A stretch of 64,000 nucleotides of DNA from Salinibacter ruber DSM 13855 (GTDB taxonomy: Bacteria; Bacteroidota; Rhodothermia; Rhodothermales; Salinibacteraceae), in assembly GCF_000013045.1 (NCBI RefSeq), contig NC_007677.1:310001-374000 (forward strand), read 5' to 3'. This document shows positions 55,040-64,000 of this stretch, piece after piece (position 1 is the stretch's first letter; every line of letters starts with the position of its first letter). The notes under the pieces are model-generated. The model was not told where the DNA came from, searched no databases, and saw only the letters and a list, made by a program, of their open reading frames with translations. Position numbers and translations under genes: made by a program.

Positions 55040-56554
55040 ATGTCTCAGACCCGCCGCGACTTCTTGAAGTATCTCAGCCTCACCGGGGCCGCCCTCGGCG
55101 TCCCGGGCGTGGCCACGGGAGCGCCGCACCTGAGCGCCGGCCGTGAGTCGGTTGCCGTCACCGGCCGCGTGACGGGGCCGGATGGAGGGCTGGAGGGCGT
55201 GCCTGTCACCGACGGCGTCGCCGTCACGCAGACCGGCCCCGACGGGCGCTACGAGCTGGCCGCCTCGCCCCGCCGGCCGTTTGTCTACCTTTCGGTGCCG
55301 AGCGGGTACCGCCTCCCGACCCACGAGACGGGCACCGCCCGGTTCTACCGGCCTCTGGGCGCGGCGGGCGGCGGCACGGCGGAGGCGTCGTTTCGGCTCA
55401 CGCCCCTCGACCGCGACGACGAGCAGCACGCGTTCCTCTTCCTGGCCGATCCGCAGACCCGGACGGCGGCGGAAATGCAGCAATTCCGGGACGAGACGGT
55501 GCCGGACGTGCAGGAGGCCGTGCGGGCGCTCGGGGACCGTCCCGTCTTCGGCGTGGGCGGGGGCGACCTCGTGTTCGACGAGCTGTCGCTCTTTTCCGGC
55601 TACGAGGCGGCGGTTGAGGAGATGGGCATCCCGTTCGTACAGGCGGTGGGCAACCACGACCTCAACTTCGACGCGCCGGGCGATCCGGGCTCCACGGCCA
55701 CCTTCCGGCAGCACTTCGGCCCCGAGTACTACTCGTTCGACCGGGGGGCCGTCCACTACGTCGTGCTCGACGACGTGTACTGGCCGGGGAGCGACGGCTT
55801 TGGGCGGGAGACCGGTGACTACCACGGCCATCTCGACGCCGCCCAGCTTGCGTGGCTGGAGCAGGACCTCGCGCTCGTGGAGGACGGCCGGCCCGTCGTC
55901 GTGTTCACGCACATCCCGCCCCTCAGTACCGCCTACGAGCGGCGCGGCGAGGACAGCCCGTCGGTCCGGGGCCGAATCGGAAACCGGGCCGCGCTCTACG
56001 AACTGCTCGATCCGTTCGACGCCCACATCGTCAGCGGGCACGTCCACGAAAACGAGCACCGCTTTGCCGACGGGCCGCACGAGCACGTGGTGGGCACGGT
56101 GTGCGGCGCGTGGTGGACCGGGCCGGTCTGCTACGACGGCACGCCCAAGGGCTACGCGGTCTACGAGGTGGACGGGGACTCCGTCGCGTGGCGCTACAAG
56201 GCCACCGGCCGCGCCGCCGACCACCAGGTGCGGGCGTACCCGTCCGGGGCCGACCCCGAGGCGCCGGGCGAGTGGGTGGCCAACGTCTGGGACGCCACCG
56301 ACGACTGGACGGTGGTGTGGTACGAAGACGGCATCCGCACCGGCGCCATGGCCCGCCGCGTGGGCCTCGATCCGATGAGCCGGCGCCGTCACGAAGGGGA
56401 CAACCAGCCGGAGAAGCACACGTGGGTGGAGCCCCAGCCCACCGCCCATCTGTACTACGCGCCCGCCAACCCCGACGCGAACCGGGTGCGCGTGGAGGCC
56501 ACCGATCCCTTCGGGCGCACCTACGTGGCCCGCCCTTCCCCAAATAGGGGATGA
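55040..56554 (+). CDS. Tat-exported calcineurin-like metallophosphoesterase
   Basis: 504 residues. A Tat signal (RRDFLKYLSLTGAALGV) implies export in folded form. An N-terminal beta-sandwich (about 35-110, VTGRVTGPDGGLEGVPVTDG) precedes the metallophosphoesterase core: FLADPQ (D-x-Q variant of DxH), VGGGDLVFD, VGNHDLNF (GNHD), VVFTHIPPL and VSGHVHENEH (GHxH). A C-terminal domain (about 360-500) completes the family architecture. The first motif lacks the usual DxH histidine (ADPQ). It probably hydrolyses phosphoesters outside the cytoplasm. The next gene downstream is a decayed phosphatase. Confidence 0.9.
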   Translation: MSQTRRDFLKYLSLTGAALGVPGVATGAPHLSAGRESVAVTGRVTGPDGGLEGVPVTDGVAVTQTGPDGRYELAASPRRPFVYLSVPSGYRLPTHETGTARFYRPLGAAGGGTAEASFRLTPLDRDDEQHAFLFLADPQTRTAAEMQQFRDETVPDVQEAVRALGDRPVFGVGGGDLVFDELSLFSGYEAAVEEMGIPFVQAVGNHDLNFDAPGDPGSTATFRQHFGPEYYSFDRGAVHYVVLDDVYWPGSDGFGRETGDYHGHLDAAQLAWLEQDLALVEDGRPVVVFTHIPPLSTAYERRGEDSPSVRGRIGNRAALYELLDPFDAHIVSGHVHENEHRFADGPHEHVVGTVCGAWWTGPVCYDGTPKGYAVYEVDGDSVAWRYKATGRAADHQVRAYPSGADPEAPGEWVANVWDATDDWTVVWYEDGIRTGAMARRVGLDPMSRRRHEGDNQPEKHTWVEPQPTAHLYYAPANPDANRVRVEATDPFGRTYVARPSPNRG

Positions 56555-56631
56555 ACCCGCCTGCTTCTCGGAAGGCCTCTCGCTGTGTTCTCGGTCCCCT
56601 CTTTTGCAGGTACGGCCCGTCGGTTTCGCAG

Positions 56632-57687
56632 ATGCATTTCGTCGGGGTGCTCCTCCTGGGGGGCTGGTCGGGAGTGGGGGCACCGAGTCGGAGCCCCCGT
56701 CCACCCCCAGTGAGGTGAAGACCCAGACGCCAATCACGCGCATCGCGTTCGGCTCGTGCAACGACCCGGCGGCCCCACAGCCGCTCTGAGCCCCCATCCG
56801 GGCCGCCGAGCCGGACCTGTGGATCTGGATGGACGACAACGTCTACGCGGACACGCTCAACATGACGGCCCTCGACTCAATCTATGCCCGGCAGAACCGC
56901 CGGTCCGGCCACCGTACCCTCCGCGAGTCGACACGGGTCATCGGCACGTGGGACGACCACGACCACGGCGCCAACGATGCGGGCTGCTCCTACCCGAAGC
57001 GGGACCGGAGTCAGGCGCACGTCCTCGACTTCATGGACGTGTCGGAGGATCATCCCGGCCGGGAGCGGGCGGGCGTCTACAGCACCCACACCTGCGGCCC
57101 GCCCGGGAAGCGCGCAAAGGTGATCCTGCTCGACACGCGCCACCACCGCGATCCGATCACGCGCGACCCGATCGGCCGTCAGCGCTACTTTCCCAACGAG
57201 GAGGGGACATCCTGGGCGAGGCGCAGTGGGAGTGGCTGAAGCGCGAGCTGCGCACGAGCACCGCGCAGGTGCATCTCATCGGGACCAGCATCCAGGCCGT
57301 CTCCAGCCAACATCCGTGGGCGAAATGGGCCAATTTCCCCGGGCCCGCGAGCGGCTCTTCCGCGTCATTGACGCGTCGGGCGTCCCTGGGGCCGTGCTCC
57401 TCAGTGGGGACCGCCACATCTCCGAGCTGTCCCGTCACGACGAGGCCGCCGGGGACTCGCTCTACGAGTTTACGTCCAGCGGCCTCACGCACCACGCCCC
57501 CATGCACGAGGCGGCAAACCGGCACCGCGTCGGGCCGCTCGTCGCGGCGCTCAACTACGGCCTCGTGACGATCGACTGGGCCGCCGATCCCGTTACGCTT
57601 CGGTTCGAGGTGCGGGGCACCGACAACGAGACGCTGCTCGACCACACCCTTTCGCTGTCGGCGTTGCAGCCGTCGGGCGGGTCGTGA
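56632..57687 (+). pseudogene. PhoD-like alkaline phosphatase, broken
   Basis: Joining frames gives a PhoD-type enzyme: a signal peptide (HFVGVLLLGGWSGVGAP) from ATG 56632, a shift, then TPITRIAFGSCNDP, an in-frame TGA at 56787-56789 (probably from TGG), RAAEPDLWIWMDDNVYAD, TWDDHDHGANDAG, KRAKVILLDTRHHRDP, then a one-base loss near 57206 (GDILGEAQWEWLKREL), and a second loss near 57341 before FRVIDASGVPGAVLLSGDRHISEL. The last frame runs to TGA 57687. Metal-ligand motifs survive, so decay looks recent. Confidence 0.88.
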
Positions 57688-57696
57688 GGAGGCCGG

Positions 57697-58149
57697 TCAG
57701 GGCCGGTCCGTGACCGTGATCGTGTCCGTCACGGCGGGCTGATTGCCCTGGGGGACCCTCACGGCAAGGCGGCCCGGCTCAAACGGCGGGGAGGCCACAT
57801 GCGTCGTGTCGAGCGGCACGATCGCCATCGTGCACGCCCGGTCGTCCGCGGTCGGGGGCCGGACCCGTGGCGTCAGCGTGAGCCGGCCAGGCGTGCGGCC
57901 TTCGTCGATCCGGGCGAGTGAGTAGCAGCCGTTGGGGCCCACGGTGCCGGACAGGTGGACTCGAAGGGTGTCGGAGGTCGCAATCTGGTCGGGCACGTCG
58001 ATCCGCGCAACCCGGGCCGTATCGAGGACGGGCGCGTCGGTCGCCGCGGGGGGCTGGGAGGTGGTGGCGGCAGTGGAGCCGCAGCTCGCCCCACTGAGGA
58101 GCAGAAGCCCGACGAGCATTGCGGCCAGTGCGGGACGGCGAAAGCACAT
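57697..58149 (-). CDS. Putative lipoprotein
   Basis: 150 residues. The signal LAAMLVGLLLLSGASC ends in a lipobox (SGAS-C), so the mature N-terminal Cys would be lipidated. The rest reads IDVPDQIATSDTLRVHLSGTVGPNGCYSLARID, RLTLTPRVRPPTADDRACTMAIVPLDT and FEPGRLAVRVPQGNQPAVTDTITV, a beta-rich fold with three Cys. No named domain. Convergent with the broken phosphatase (9 bp between ends). Confidence 0.75.
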   Translation of the reverse strand: MCFRRPALAAMLVGLLLLSGASCGSTAATTSQPPAATDAPVLDTARVARIDVPDQIATSDTLRVHLSGTVGPNGCYSLARIDEGRTPGRLTLTPRVRPPTADDRACTMAIVPLDTTHVASPPFEPGRLAVRVPQGNQPAVTDTITVTDRP

Positions 58150-58399
58150 GGGGGGACGTGGGGGCTTGGTGGCGGATGAGGGCGAATCTGAACGTACAAC
58201 GCGACGGGGCGCGTCACCATCGGAAGAGGTGCGCCGGCATGGCGTCAGGGAGGCCGCAACCCAGGCGGGCGCAGACGGTCGTCGGTTCGGGACCGAGAAC
58301 AATCCGGGCCGAGTGGGAGCCCCGCAACGAGAAGAGTGCTGTTCCCTCCTGGCGGGCAGCAGAGGGGAAAAGGGCAACGAGCCCACCCGGGGCCCCGGC

Positions 58400-59083
58400 T
58401 CATTGCACCTCCACCTCGTCGCTGATGTCCAGCAGGTCCTCGGGGACGGAGGCGGGGACGGTCCAGAGGTAGACCGTTTCCTGTCCGATCTTGCCCGGGC
58501 CGAGGTCGATGACCCGGTCCGGCTCCCAGTCGCCCATCCGAAAGTCGTGCGAGACGATCCGGTCCCCAGGGTCCAGTGTCCGGAGCAGCTTCGGGCGCAG
58601 CTTCACGTTGATCTCCGGCCACAGGTACAGGGTCACGACCGTCGCCTCGCCCAGGTCGGCCTCAAACAGGTCTCCCTGCCGAAACTCGACCAGGTCGGAG
58701 ACCCCGGCCGCCTCCGCGTTCTCGCGGGCCTTGGCGATCAGCTCCGGATCGATCTCGACGCCGATGCCGCGGGCGCCGTGTCGTTGGGCGGCGGCAATCG
58801 GGATGCGCCCGTCGCCGCTACCGAGGTCGATCACCACGTCGTCGCTGGTCACCTGGGCCGCCTCGAGCATCCGGTTCACAACGCGCTGCGACGTGGAGAC
58901 GTACGGGACGTCCTTCTCGACGGTGTCCGAGTCGGAGATGACCGCCGACTCGGTCAGCGACTCCTCCTGCAGGATCGGCGGGAGCGGGTCCACGGTTTGA
59001 CCGGTTCCCCGCAGGGGCAGAACGGCCCAGAGCACGAGGAGGGCCGCGGAGAGAGAAATCGCTATGGGACGCAAACGAGACAT
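58400..59083 (-). CDS. SAM-dependent methyltransferase with signal peptide
   Basis: 227 residues. The N-terminus is a signal peptide or membrane anchor (AISLSAALLVLWAVLPLRGTGQ). The domain has the class I methyltransferase motifs: VVIDLGSGDGRIPIAAAQR (motif I), GIGVEIDPELIAKARENAE (motif II/post-I), LVEFRQGDLFEADLGEATVVTLYLWPE (motif IV region). VPYVSTSQRVVNRMLEAA before motif I is a recurring N-terminal box of this group. Substrate unknown. An exported methyltransferase lacks an obvious SAM supply, so the hydrophobic segment may instead be a cytoplasm-facing anchor. Confidence 0.82.
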   Translation of the reverse strand: MSRLRPIAISLSAALLVLWAVLPLRGTGQTVDPLPPILQEESLTESAVISDSDTVEKDVPYVSTSQRVVNRMLEAAQVTSDDVVIDLGSGDGRIPIAAAQRHGARGIGVEIDPELIAKARENAEAAGVSDLVEFRQGDLFEADLGEATVVTLYLWPEINVKLRPKLLRTLDPGDRIVSHDFRMGDWEPDRVIDLGPGKIGQETVYLWTVPASVPEDLLDISDEVEVQ

Positions 59084-59680
59084 TGTCGAGGGAGCGAGAA
59101 TGATCGGCAGAAGAGCGCGAGCGAGAAGCGAGACTGGGGGCATCGGGCAGACCGCCCGGATATTGCCTTCCCCAAACGAGGCGGACGGACGGACAGGTCC
59201 CGACCCTCGGATGCTCGGCGTGCGGGGCAGGATGGGCAGCCGATGGGGCGCGTCGCTGTCCGGGCCCCGTTGCCGGGGGCACGCCCCAAAACGGGTGCTC
59301 GACCCCCCGCCCCCGGCGAACGGATCACGGAAAAGTAATCGAATCCCACGAGACCGATCCGTATAATGCCGTTGGTTTGTTTTCCCGCCTCCGCGCAGAC
59401 ACGGCCAAACACGAGCCGCGTCCGACAGTCGAGCCGCGCCCGCACAACTGGGTGCCGGGCCCGGGCGTGGGCCGTGCACGCGTTACGCTCTTGTTCTTCT
59501 GGAGAACGGGAAGGGCCTGCCCTCTGTAACCCATCAAGGCCGGCAGAGACAAAGTGAGGACCGGCCGCGTTCTTCTGTGCGGCGAAAGAGGAACACCCCA
59601 CGACCAGGCAGTGCCATCCGGGGAGCGACCCGCCCCGGATGGCAGTTTGATGACACCCCCAACACACAGCACACCATTCC
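59084..59680. other. Divergent intergenic stretch, nothing identified
   Basis: About 600 bp between the methyltransferase and transketolase. A TATAAT occurs at 59362 without a convincing -35, and a TTGTTTT stretch lies just after it. No gene-like frame; several overlapping frames are compositional. Confidence 0.45.
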
Positions 59681-61711
59681 ATGGCGACGGACCTCCTTGA
59701 GGAGACAGACATCGAGACCCAGACGATCAACACCATCCGGTTCTTGTCGGCCGATGCGGTGCAGCGGGCCGAGAGCGGGCACCCGGGGACGCCGATGGGG
59801 CTGGCGCCGGTGGCCTACGTCCTGTGGACCCGCCACCTGCGGCACAACCCACGGGACCCAGACTGGCCGGGGCGGGACCGGTTCGTGCTGTCGGCGGGCC
59901 ACGCCTCGATGCTTCTGTACAGCCTGCTCCACCTGACCGGCTACGACCTGCCGATGGAGGAGCTGAAAGGCTTCCGGCAGTGGGGCAGCCGGACGCCCGG
60001 CCACCCGGAGGCGCACCTGACGCCGGGCGTGGAGACGACGACCGGCCCGCTCGGGCAGGGCTTTGCCAACGGAATCGGGATGGCGATCGCCGAGCAGCTC
60101 CTGGCCGACGAGTTCAACGAGGAGGGCTTTCCGCTTTTCGACCACCACACGTATGCCATCTGTTCGGACGGGGACCTGATGGAGGGCATCTCGCAGGAGG
60201 CCGCCTCCCTGGCGGGCCACCTCGGGCTGGGCAAGCTGGTGTACTTCTTCGACGACAACGACATCACGATCGACGGCTCCACGGACCTGGCCTTCACCGA
60301 GGACGTGGCCGCCCGGTTTGAGGCCTACGGCTGGCACGTGGCCCACGTGGAGGATGCCAACGACCTGGAGGCGGTCGACCGTGCGATCGAGGAGGCGAAG
60401 GCCGAGACCGAGCGGCCCTCGCTGATCCGGGTCCAGTCCCACATCGGCTACGGCAGCCCGAACAAGCAGGACACCGCCGCGGCCCACGGGGCGCCGCTCG
60501 GCGAGGAGGAGCTGCGGGGGGCGAAGGAAAACCTCGGCTGGCCGCCCGGGGAGACGTTTTACGTCCCCGACGCGGTCTACGACCACATGCGGGCGGCGAA
60601 GACGGAGGGGCAGGAGGCCCAGCGCGAGTGGGAGGCCCTCCGCGAGGCGTACGAGGAGGCCCACCCCGGGCAGGCCGCCCGGCTGAAGCGCTGGATGAAC
60701 CGGGAGCTGCCGGAGGGATGGGAGGAGGCCCTTCCTGCGTTCGAGCCGACGGCGGACACGGGGGAGGAGCTGGCCACCCGCAAGGCGAGCGGGCTCACCC
60801 TCGAGGCGCTGGCCCCGGAGGTGGGGTACCTGATTGGGGGCTCGGCGGACCTCACCGGCTCGAACAAGACCGACGTGGAGGGGCGGGGCGACTTCCAGAA
60901 AGACAGCCGAAGCGGGCGGTACTTCCGGTTCGGGGTGCGGGAGCACGCGATGGCGGGACTCTCCAACGGGATGGCCCTGCACGGAGGCATCCAGCCCTAC
61001 GCCGGGACGTTCCTCATCTTTAGCGACTACCTGCGGCCGTCCCTGCGGCTGAGTGCCCTGATGGAGCAACCGGTCGTGTACGTGTTTACCCACGACTCGA
61101 TTGGGCTTGGGGAGGACGGGCCGACGCACCAGCCGGTGGAGCACCTGATGGCGCTGCGGGCGATCCCCGGGGCGACCCTGATCCGGCCGGCCGACGCGAA
61201 CGAGGCGGCCCGGGCGTGGGCGGCGGCGGTGACCCGGACCGGCGGGCCGACGGCGCTGGCCCTGACGCGGCAGACCCTGCCCATTGTCGACCGCACCGAG
61301 CTGACGACGGCGGAGGGGCTCCACCGCGGCGCCTACATTCTGCGGGAGGCGGCGGGGCAGCCAGGCGTAATCTTGATGGGAACCGGGAGCGAAGTCCAGC
61401 ATGCCCTGCAGGCCGCCCGCGCCCTTGAGAAGGACGGCATCCAGGCGCAGGTGGTAAGCATGCCGAGCTGGGAGCTCTTCGAGGAGCAGTCCGAGACCTA
61501 CCGGCGAAAGGTGCTGCCGCCGTCGGTCGAGGCGCGCGTCTCGATCGAGGCGGGCGTCACGCAGGGATGGGAGCGCTACGTCGGCCCCGAAGGCACCGCG
61601 ATCGGGGTGGATCGGTTCGGGGCGTCGGCCCCCGGAGAAACCGTGATGGAAAAGTACGGCCTGACCGCCGAGCGGGTCGCCGAGGAAGCCCGCTCGCTGG
61701 TGCGGGGGTAG
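59681..61711 (+). CDS. tkt: Transketolase
   Basis: 676 residues. TPP- and Mg-dependent enzyme moving two-carbon units in the pentose phosphate pathway. N-terminal TPP domain: [79 protein letters not shown] (GDG...N motif). Pyr domain: [42 protein letters not shown]-terminal domain: [37 protein letters not shown]. All key residues visible. It precedes transaldolase by 116 bp on the same strand, giving the two non-oxidative pentose phosphate enzymes together. Confidence 0.97.
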   Translation: MATDLLEETDIETQTINTIRFLSADAVQRAESGHPGTPMGLAPVAYVLWTRHLRHNPRDPDWPGRDRFVLSAGHASMLLYSLLHLTGYDLPMEELKGFRQWGSRTPGHPEAHLTPGVETTTGPLGQGFANGIGMAIAEQLLADEFNEEGFPLFDHHTYAICSDGDLMEGISQEAASLAGHLGLGKLVYFFDDNDITIDGSTDLAFTEDVAARFEAYGWHVAHVEDANDLEAVDRAIEEAKAETERPSLIRVQSHIGYGSPNKQDTAAAHGAPLGEEELRGAKENLGWPPGETFYVPDAVYDHMRAAKTEGQEAQREWEALREAYEEAHPGQAARLKRWMNRELPEGWEEALPAFEPTADTGEELATRKASGLTLEALAPEVGYLIGGSADLTGSNKTDVEGRGDFQKDSRSGRYFRFGVREHAMAGLSNGMALHGGIQPYAGTFLIFSDYLRPSLRLSALMEQPVVYVFTHDSIGLGEDGPTHQPVEHLMALRAIPGATLIRPADANEAARAWAAAVTRTGGPTALALTRQTLPIVDRTELTTAEGLHRGAYILREAAGQPGVILMGTGSEVQHALQAARALEKDGIQAQVVSMPSWELFEEQSETYRRKVLPPSVEARVSIEAGVTQGWERYVGPEGTAIGVDRFGASAPGETVMEKYGLTAERVAEEARSLVRG

Positions 61712-61827
61712 GGCCCCGAGCCCCCGCCCCGCACGCCGGACGGGCGAGATCGGCCCGTCCCTGCACCGTCAGCAAGACGCATTTTTGAGGTCAACAAAGC
61801 CCTCAGATCAACAAAACCCGACTCGCT

Positions 61828-62508
61828 ATGAAGTTCTTTGTAGACACCGCCAACCTTGAAGACATCCGTGAAGCCGCGGGCATGGGCGTCCTCGACGGGG
61901 TGACCACGAACCCCTCCCTCGTGAAGGCGGAGGGCAACGTGGACTTCCACGAGCGCGTGCTGGAGATCTGCCAGACCGTGGATGGAGATGTCTCCGCGGA
62001 GGTGACGGCGACGGAGTTCGACGGCATGATGGAGGAGGCCCACACCCTGGCCCAGATCCACGACAACGTCGTCGTCAAAATCCCGCTCATCAAAGACGGC
62101 ATCAAGGCGCTCCGCGCCCTGGACGAGGAGGGGATCAAGACAAACTGCACGCTCTGCTTCTCGCCGACGCAGGCGCTGCTGGCGGCGAAGGCGGGCGCCG
62201 ACTACATCAGCCCCTTCATCGGGCGCATCGACGACATCTCGTCCGACGGCATGGGCCTGATCGAAGAGATCGTGCAGATCTACGACAACTACGGGTTTGA
62301 GACCGAGATTCTCGCGGCGTCGATCCGGCACCCGACCCACGTGAAGCGGGCGGCCCTGGCGGGGGCCGACGTGGCGACGATGCCGTTCTCGGTGTTGACG
62401 AACCTGCTGGAGCACCCGCTCACGGACCGCGGGCTGGAGCGCTTCCTGGCGGACTGGGAGGACTACAAGGAGGCCCGGGACGAGACCCCCGCGACCACGA
62501 CGGCGTAA
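61828..62508 (+). CDS. tal: Transaldolase (TalC/fructose-6-phosphate aldolase type)
   Basis: 226 residues, the short single-domain form. Motifs: [44 protein letters not shown] (Schiff-base Lys), [32 protein letters not shown] and [25 protein letters not shown]. It transfers dihydroxyacetone units between sugar phosphates. Probably co-transcribed with transketolase. The leader at about 61787-61820 has a degenerate 17-bp duplication (TCAACAAAGCCCT / TCAACAAAACCCG). Confidence 0.96.
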   Translation: MKFFVDTANLEDIREAAGMGVLDGVTTNPSLVKAEGNVDFHERVLEICQTVDGDVSAEVTATEFDGMMEEAHTLAQIHDNVVVKIPLIKDGIKALRALDEEGIKTNCTLCFSPTQALLAAKAGADYISPFIGRIDDISSDGMGLIEEIVQIYDNYGFETEILAASIRHPTHVKRAALAGADVATMPFSVLTNLLEHPLTDRGLERFLADWEDYKEARDETPATTTA

Positions 62509-62585
62509 GGCCCCCCTGCACGTCTCCGGCGGCCTGCCGACACGCTCACGGCCGCGCTGCTGGGAGCGAGCGCCGGCCCCGCAGC

Positions 62586-64000
62586 CTACCAGAAGAAGGC
62601 GTAGAGCGCGGCGGTGATGGCGAGGATGCCGAAGGCCGCCACGTTGTAGATGGGATCCCGTTCGCGCTCGATGCCCCCGACGTCGATCGCCTTTGGGTGG
62701 TCCTCCCCCTCGTTCTCCAGCAGGGAGATCGCGACGATCAGGGCGACGGAGATGAAGAACACGATCAGCATCCGGTTTAGGAACGCGACCCCCGGCGTCC
62801 AGAACTTGAAGGCCGCCGAGAGCGGAATGCTCAGGACCGCCGACACCAGGGCCGCGTTCGGGGTGGCCTTGCTCCAGAATAGCCCCAGCACGAAGATGGC
62901 GAGGACGCCCGGGCTCACAAACCCGGTGTACTCCTGAATGTACTGGAAGACCTGGTCGAGGTCGGCCAGCTGCGGGGCCAGGGCGGCGGCCACCACGATG
63001 CAGATCAGCGCGACCGCCCGCCCAATCCGTACCAGGCGCCGCTCGGACACGTCCTCCCGGCTCGTGTAGTTGCGGTAGAGGTCCATCGTGAAGATCGTGG
63101 AGGCGCTGTTCATCATCGACGCCAGCGAGGAGATGATCGCCGCCACCAGGGCCGCGAAGGCCAGCCCGCGAAAGCCCGACCCCACGTACTCCCCCAGCAG
63201 CCAGGGATAGGCCTCGTCGCCCCGCTGGATGGGGGCGTCCAGCGCAAACGCCACGATGCCCGGCACCACCACGATGAGGGGAAGGAGCAGCTTCAGGTAG
63301 CCGGCGAAGGCCAGGCCCCGCTGGGCCTCCTTCAGGCTCTTGGCGGCCAGGGCGCGCTGGATGATGTACTGGTTGCAGCCCCAGTAGAACAGGTTGGCCA
63401 CCCACAGGCCCCCAAACAGCACGCTCAGGCCGGGAAGGAGCTGGTAGGCGTCTTTCAGGGCGCCCTCGTCGTTGCGGTACATCAGCTCCCCCTCGAACAG
63501 GATCATGTTGAACCGGCCCGACGCGTCGCCCATCAGTTGCGTGAAGCCCCCGACGACCCCGGCCTCGCTGCCGCCGTAGGCGTCGAGCGCCACCCAGGTC
63601 GTGAGGAGCCCCCCGCCGACCAGCACCACCACCTGCACCACGTCGGTCCAGGCCACGGCCTTGAGGCCCCCGTACAGGCTGTAGGCGGTGGCGACCGCGG
63701 CTAGTCCAAGGACCGACGCCCAGAGCGGAAAGCCCATGATGACGTTGATCGACAGGCCGCCCATGTAGAGCACCGACGTCAGGTTCACGAACACGTACAC
63801 CAGCAGCCAAAAAATGGCGAGCAGCATCCGCACCCGCCCGTCGTAGCGCTCCTCCAGGAACTGCGGCATCGTGTAGATCTCCTTCTCCAGGTAGATCGGC
63901 AAGAAGAACCAGGCGATCACCAGCAGGGTCACGGCGGCCATCCACTCGTAGGAGGCGATGGCCAGGCCCACCCGGAAGCCCGAGCCGCTCATGCCGATGA
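62586..64000 (-). CDS. Sodium/solute symporter (SSS family), N-terminus off the window
   Basis: The 468 visible residues cover about 11 membrane helices of an SGLT-like symporter: NVIMGFPLWASVLGLAAVATAYSLYGGLKAVAWTDVVQ (helix 5/6 with GGLKAVAWTD signature), YWGCNQYIIQRALAAKSLKEAQRG (the QxxxQRxLxAK loop), SGFRGLAFAALVAAIISSLASMMNSASTIFTMDLY (the Na-site helix AAxISSLxSxxNSxST). It imports a sugar or similar solute with Na+, suiting a halophile. The first helices lie beyond position 64000, so the start is not in the window. Confidence 0.93.
   Translation of the reverse strand, partial: IGMSGSGFRVGLAIASYEWMAAVTLLVIAWFFLPIYLEKEIYTMPQFLEERYDGRVRMLLAIFWLLVYVFVNLTSVLYMGGLSINVIMGFPLWASVLGLAAVATAYSLYGGLKAVAWTDVVQVVVLVGGGLLTTWVALDAYGGSEAGVVGGFTQLMGDASGRFNMILFEGELMYRNDEGALKDAYQLLPGLSVLFGGLWVANLFYWGCNQYIIQRALAAKSLKEAQRGLAFAGYLKLLLPLIVVVPGIVAFALDAPIQRGDEAYPWLLGEYVGSGFRGLAFAALVAAIISSLASMMNSASTIFTMDLYRNYTSREDVSERRLVRIGRAVALICIVVAAALAPQLADLDQVFQYIQEYTGFVSPGVLAIFVLGLFWSKATPNAALVSAVLSIPLSAAFKFWTPGVAFLNRMLIVFFISVALIVAISLLENEGEDHPKAIDVGGIERERDPIYNVAAFGILAITAALYAFFW

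Noticed and set aside
54887-56839. 650-residue minus-strand open frame
   Set aside because: Antisense shadow of the Tat phosphoesterase.
61576-63945. 789-residue minus-strand open frame
   Set aside because: It crosses transketolase, transaldolase and the symporter in other frames; all three have full motif sets.

Overview
The window looks like a chromosomal segment of a Salinibacter-type extreme halophile (Rhodothermota/Bacteroidota). Evidence: high GC, acidic proteins, a GroEL with a long Gly-Met tail, a secreted protein with a type IX-like C-terminal sorting domain, an FlgD-like module, and many Salinibacter-style small membrane proteins. Species assignment is inference from protein character, not from a search.

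Layout. 1-1262: a structured, apparently non-coding RNA on the minus strand with a group II intron domain V-like hairpin and a tandemly duplicated 5' part. 1353-3039: a broken IS transposase followed by a vapBC toxin-antitoxin pair. 3691-7286: an intact tnpB element inserted exactly in the start codon of groEL, and a 309-bp tnpB-less relative in opposite orientation just downstream. 7611-9095: PhoA-like alkaline phosphatase. 9474-13690: a minus-strand thiol/iron-sulfur/lipoate block (lipoate ligase, MerT-like protein, two ferredoxins, bacilliredoxin) divergent from a SufR-like Fe-S regulator. 14454-23485: flavin monooxygenase and many small membrane, DUF and decayed genes. 23682-30892: a five-gene operon linking a GGDEF-EAL enzyme, a degenerate receiver, a HEAT protein, a GT2 polysaccharide synthase and a YaiO-like outer-membrane barrel. 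31075-46800: accessory region with IS remnants, a LytS/LytR two-component pair, apolipoprotein N-acyltransferase, a fasciclin protein, a TonB-like protein and outer-membrane proteins. 46818-64000: ordinary core genes (WecA/MraY-like transferase, secreted T9SS-type protein, PEGA protein, RecG, GDT1/UPF0016 transporter, phosphoesterases, transketolase, transaldolase, sodium/solute symporter).

Three cross-cutting signals stand out. (1) The tnpB insertion splits the groEL ATG; removing it by its inferred boundaries regenerates ATG, and GroEL now appears to start inside the transposon's right-end/omega-RNA sequence. (2) From about 3 to 46 kb, at least 25 short tandem duplications (14-24 bp, 2-8 copies) occur, many sitting exactly on start codons, stop codons or leaders, and several inside reading frames. 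They are almost absent from the core genes on either side. (3) Two distant copies (16.1 and 40.1 kb) of an element with a promoter-like sequence, a conserved 117-118 nt spacing and a wobble-conserved terminator hairpin suggest a small RNA family. All functional calls are from reading motifs by eye; no database search was possible.
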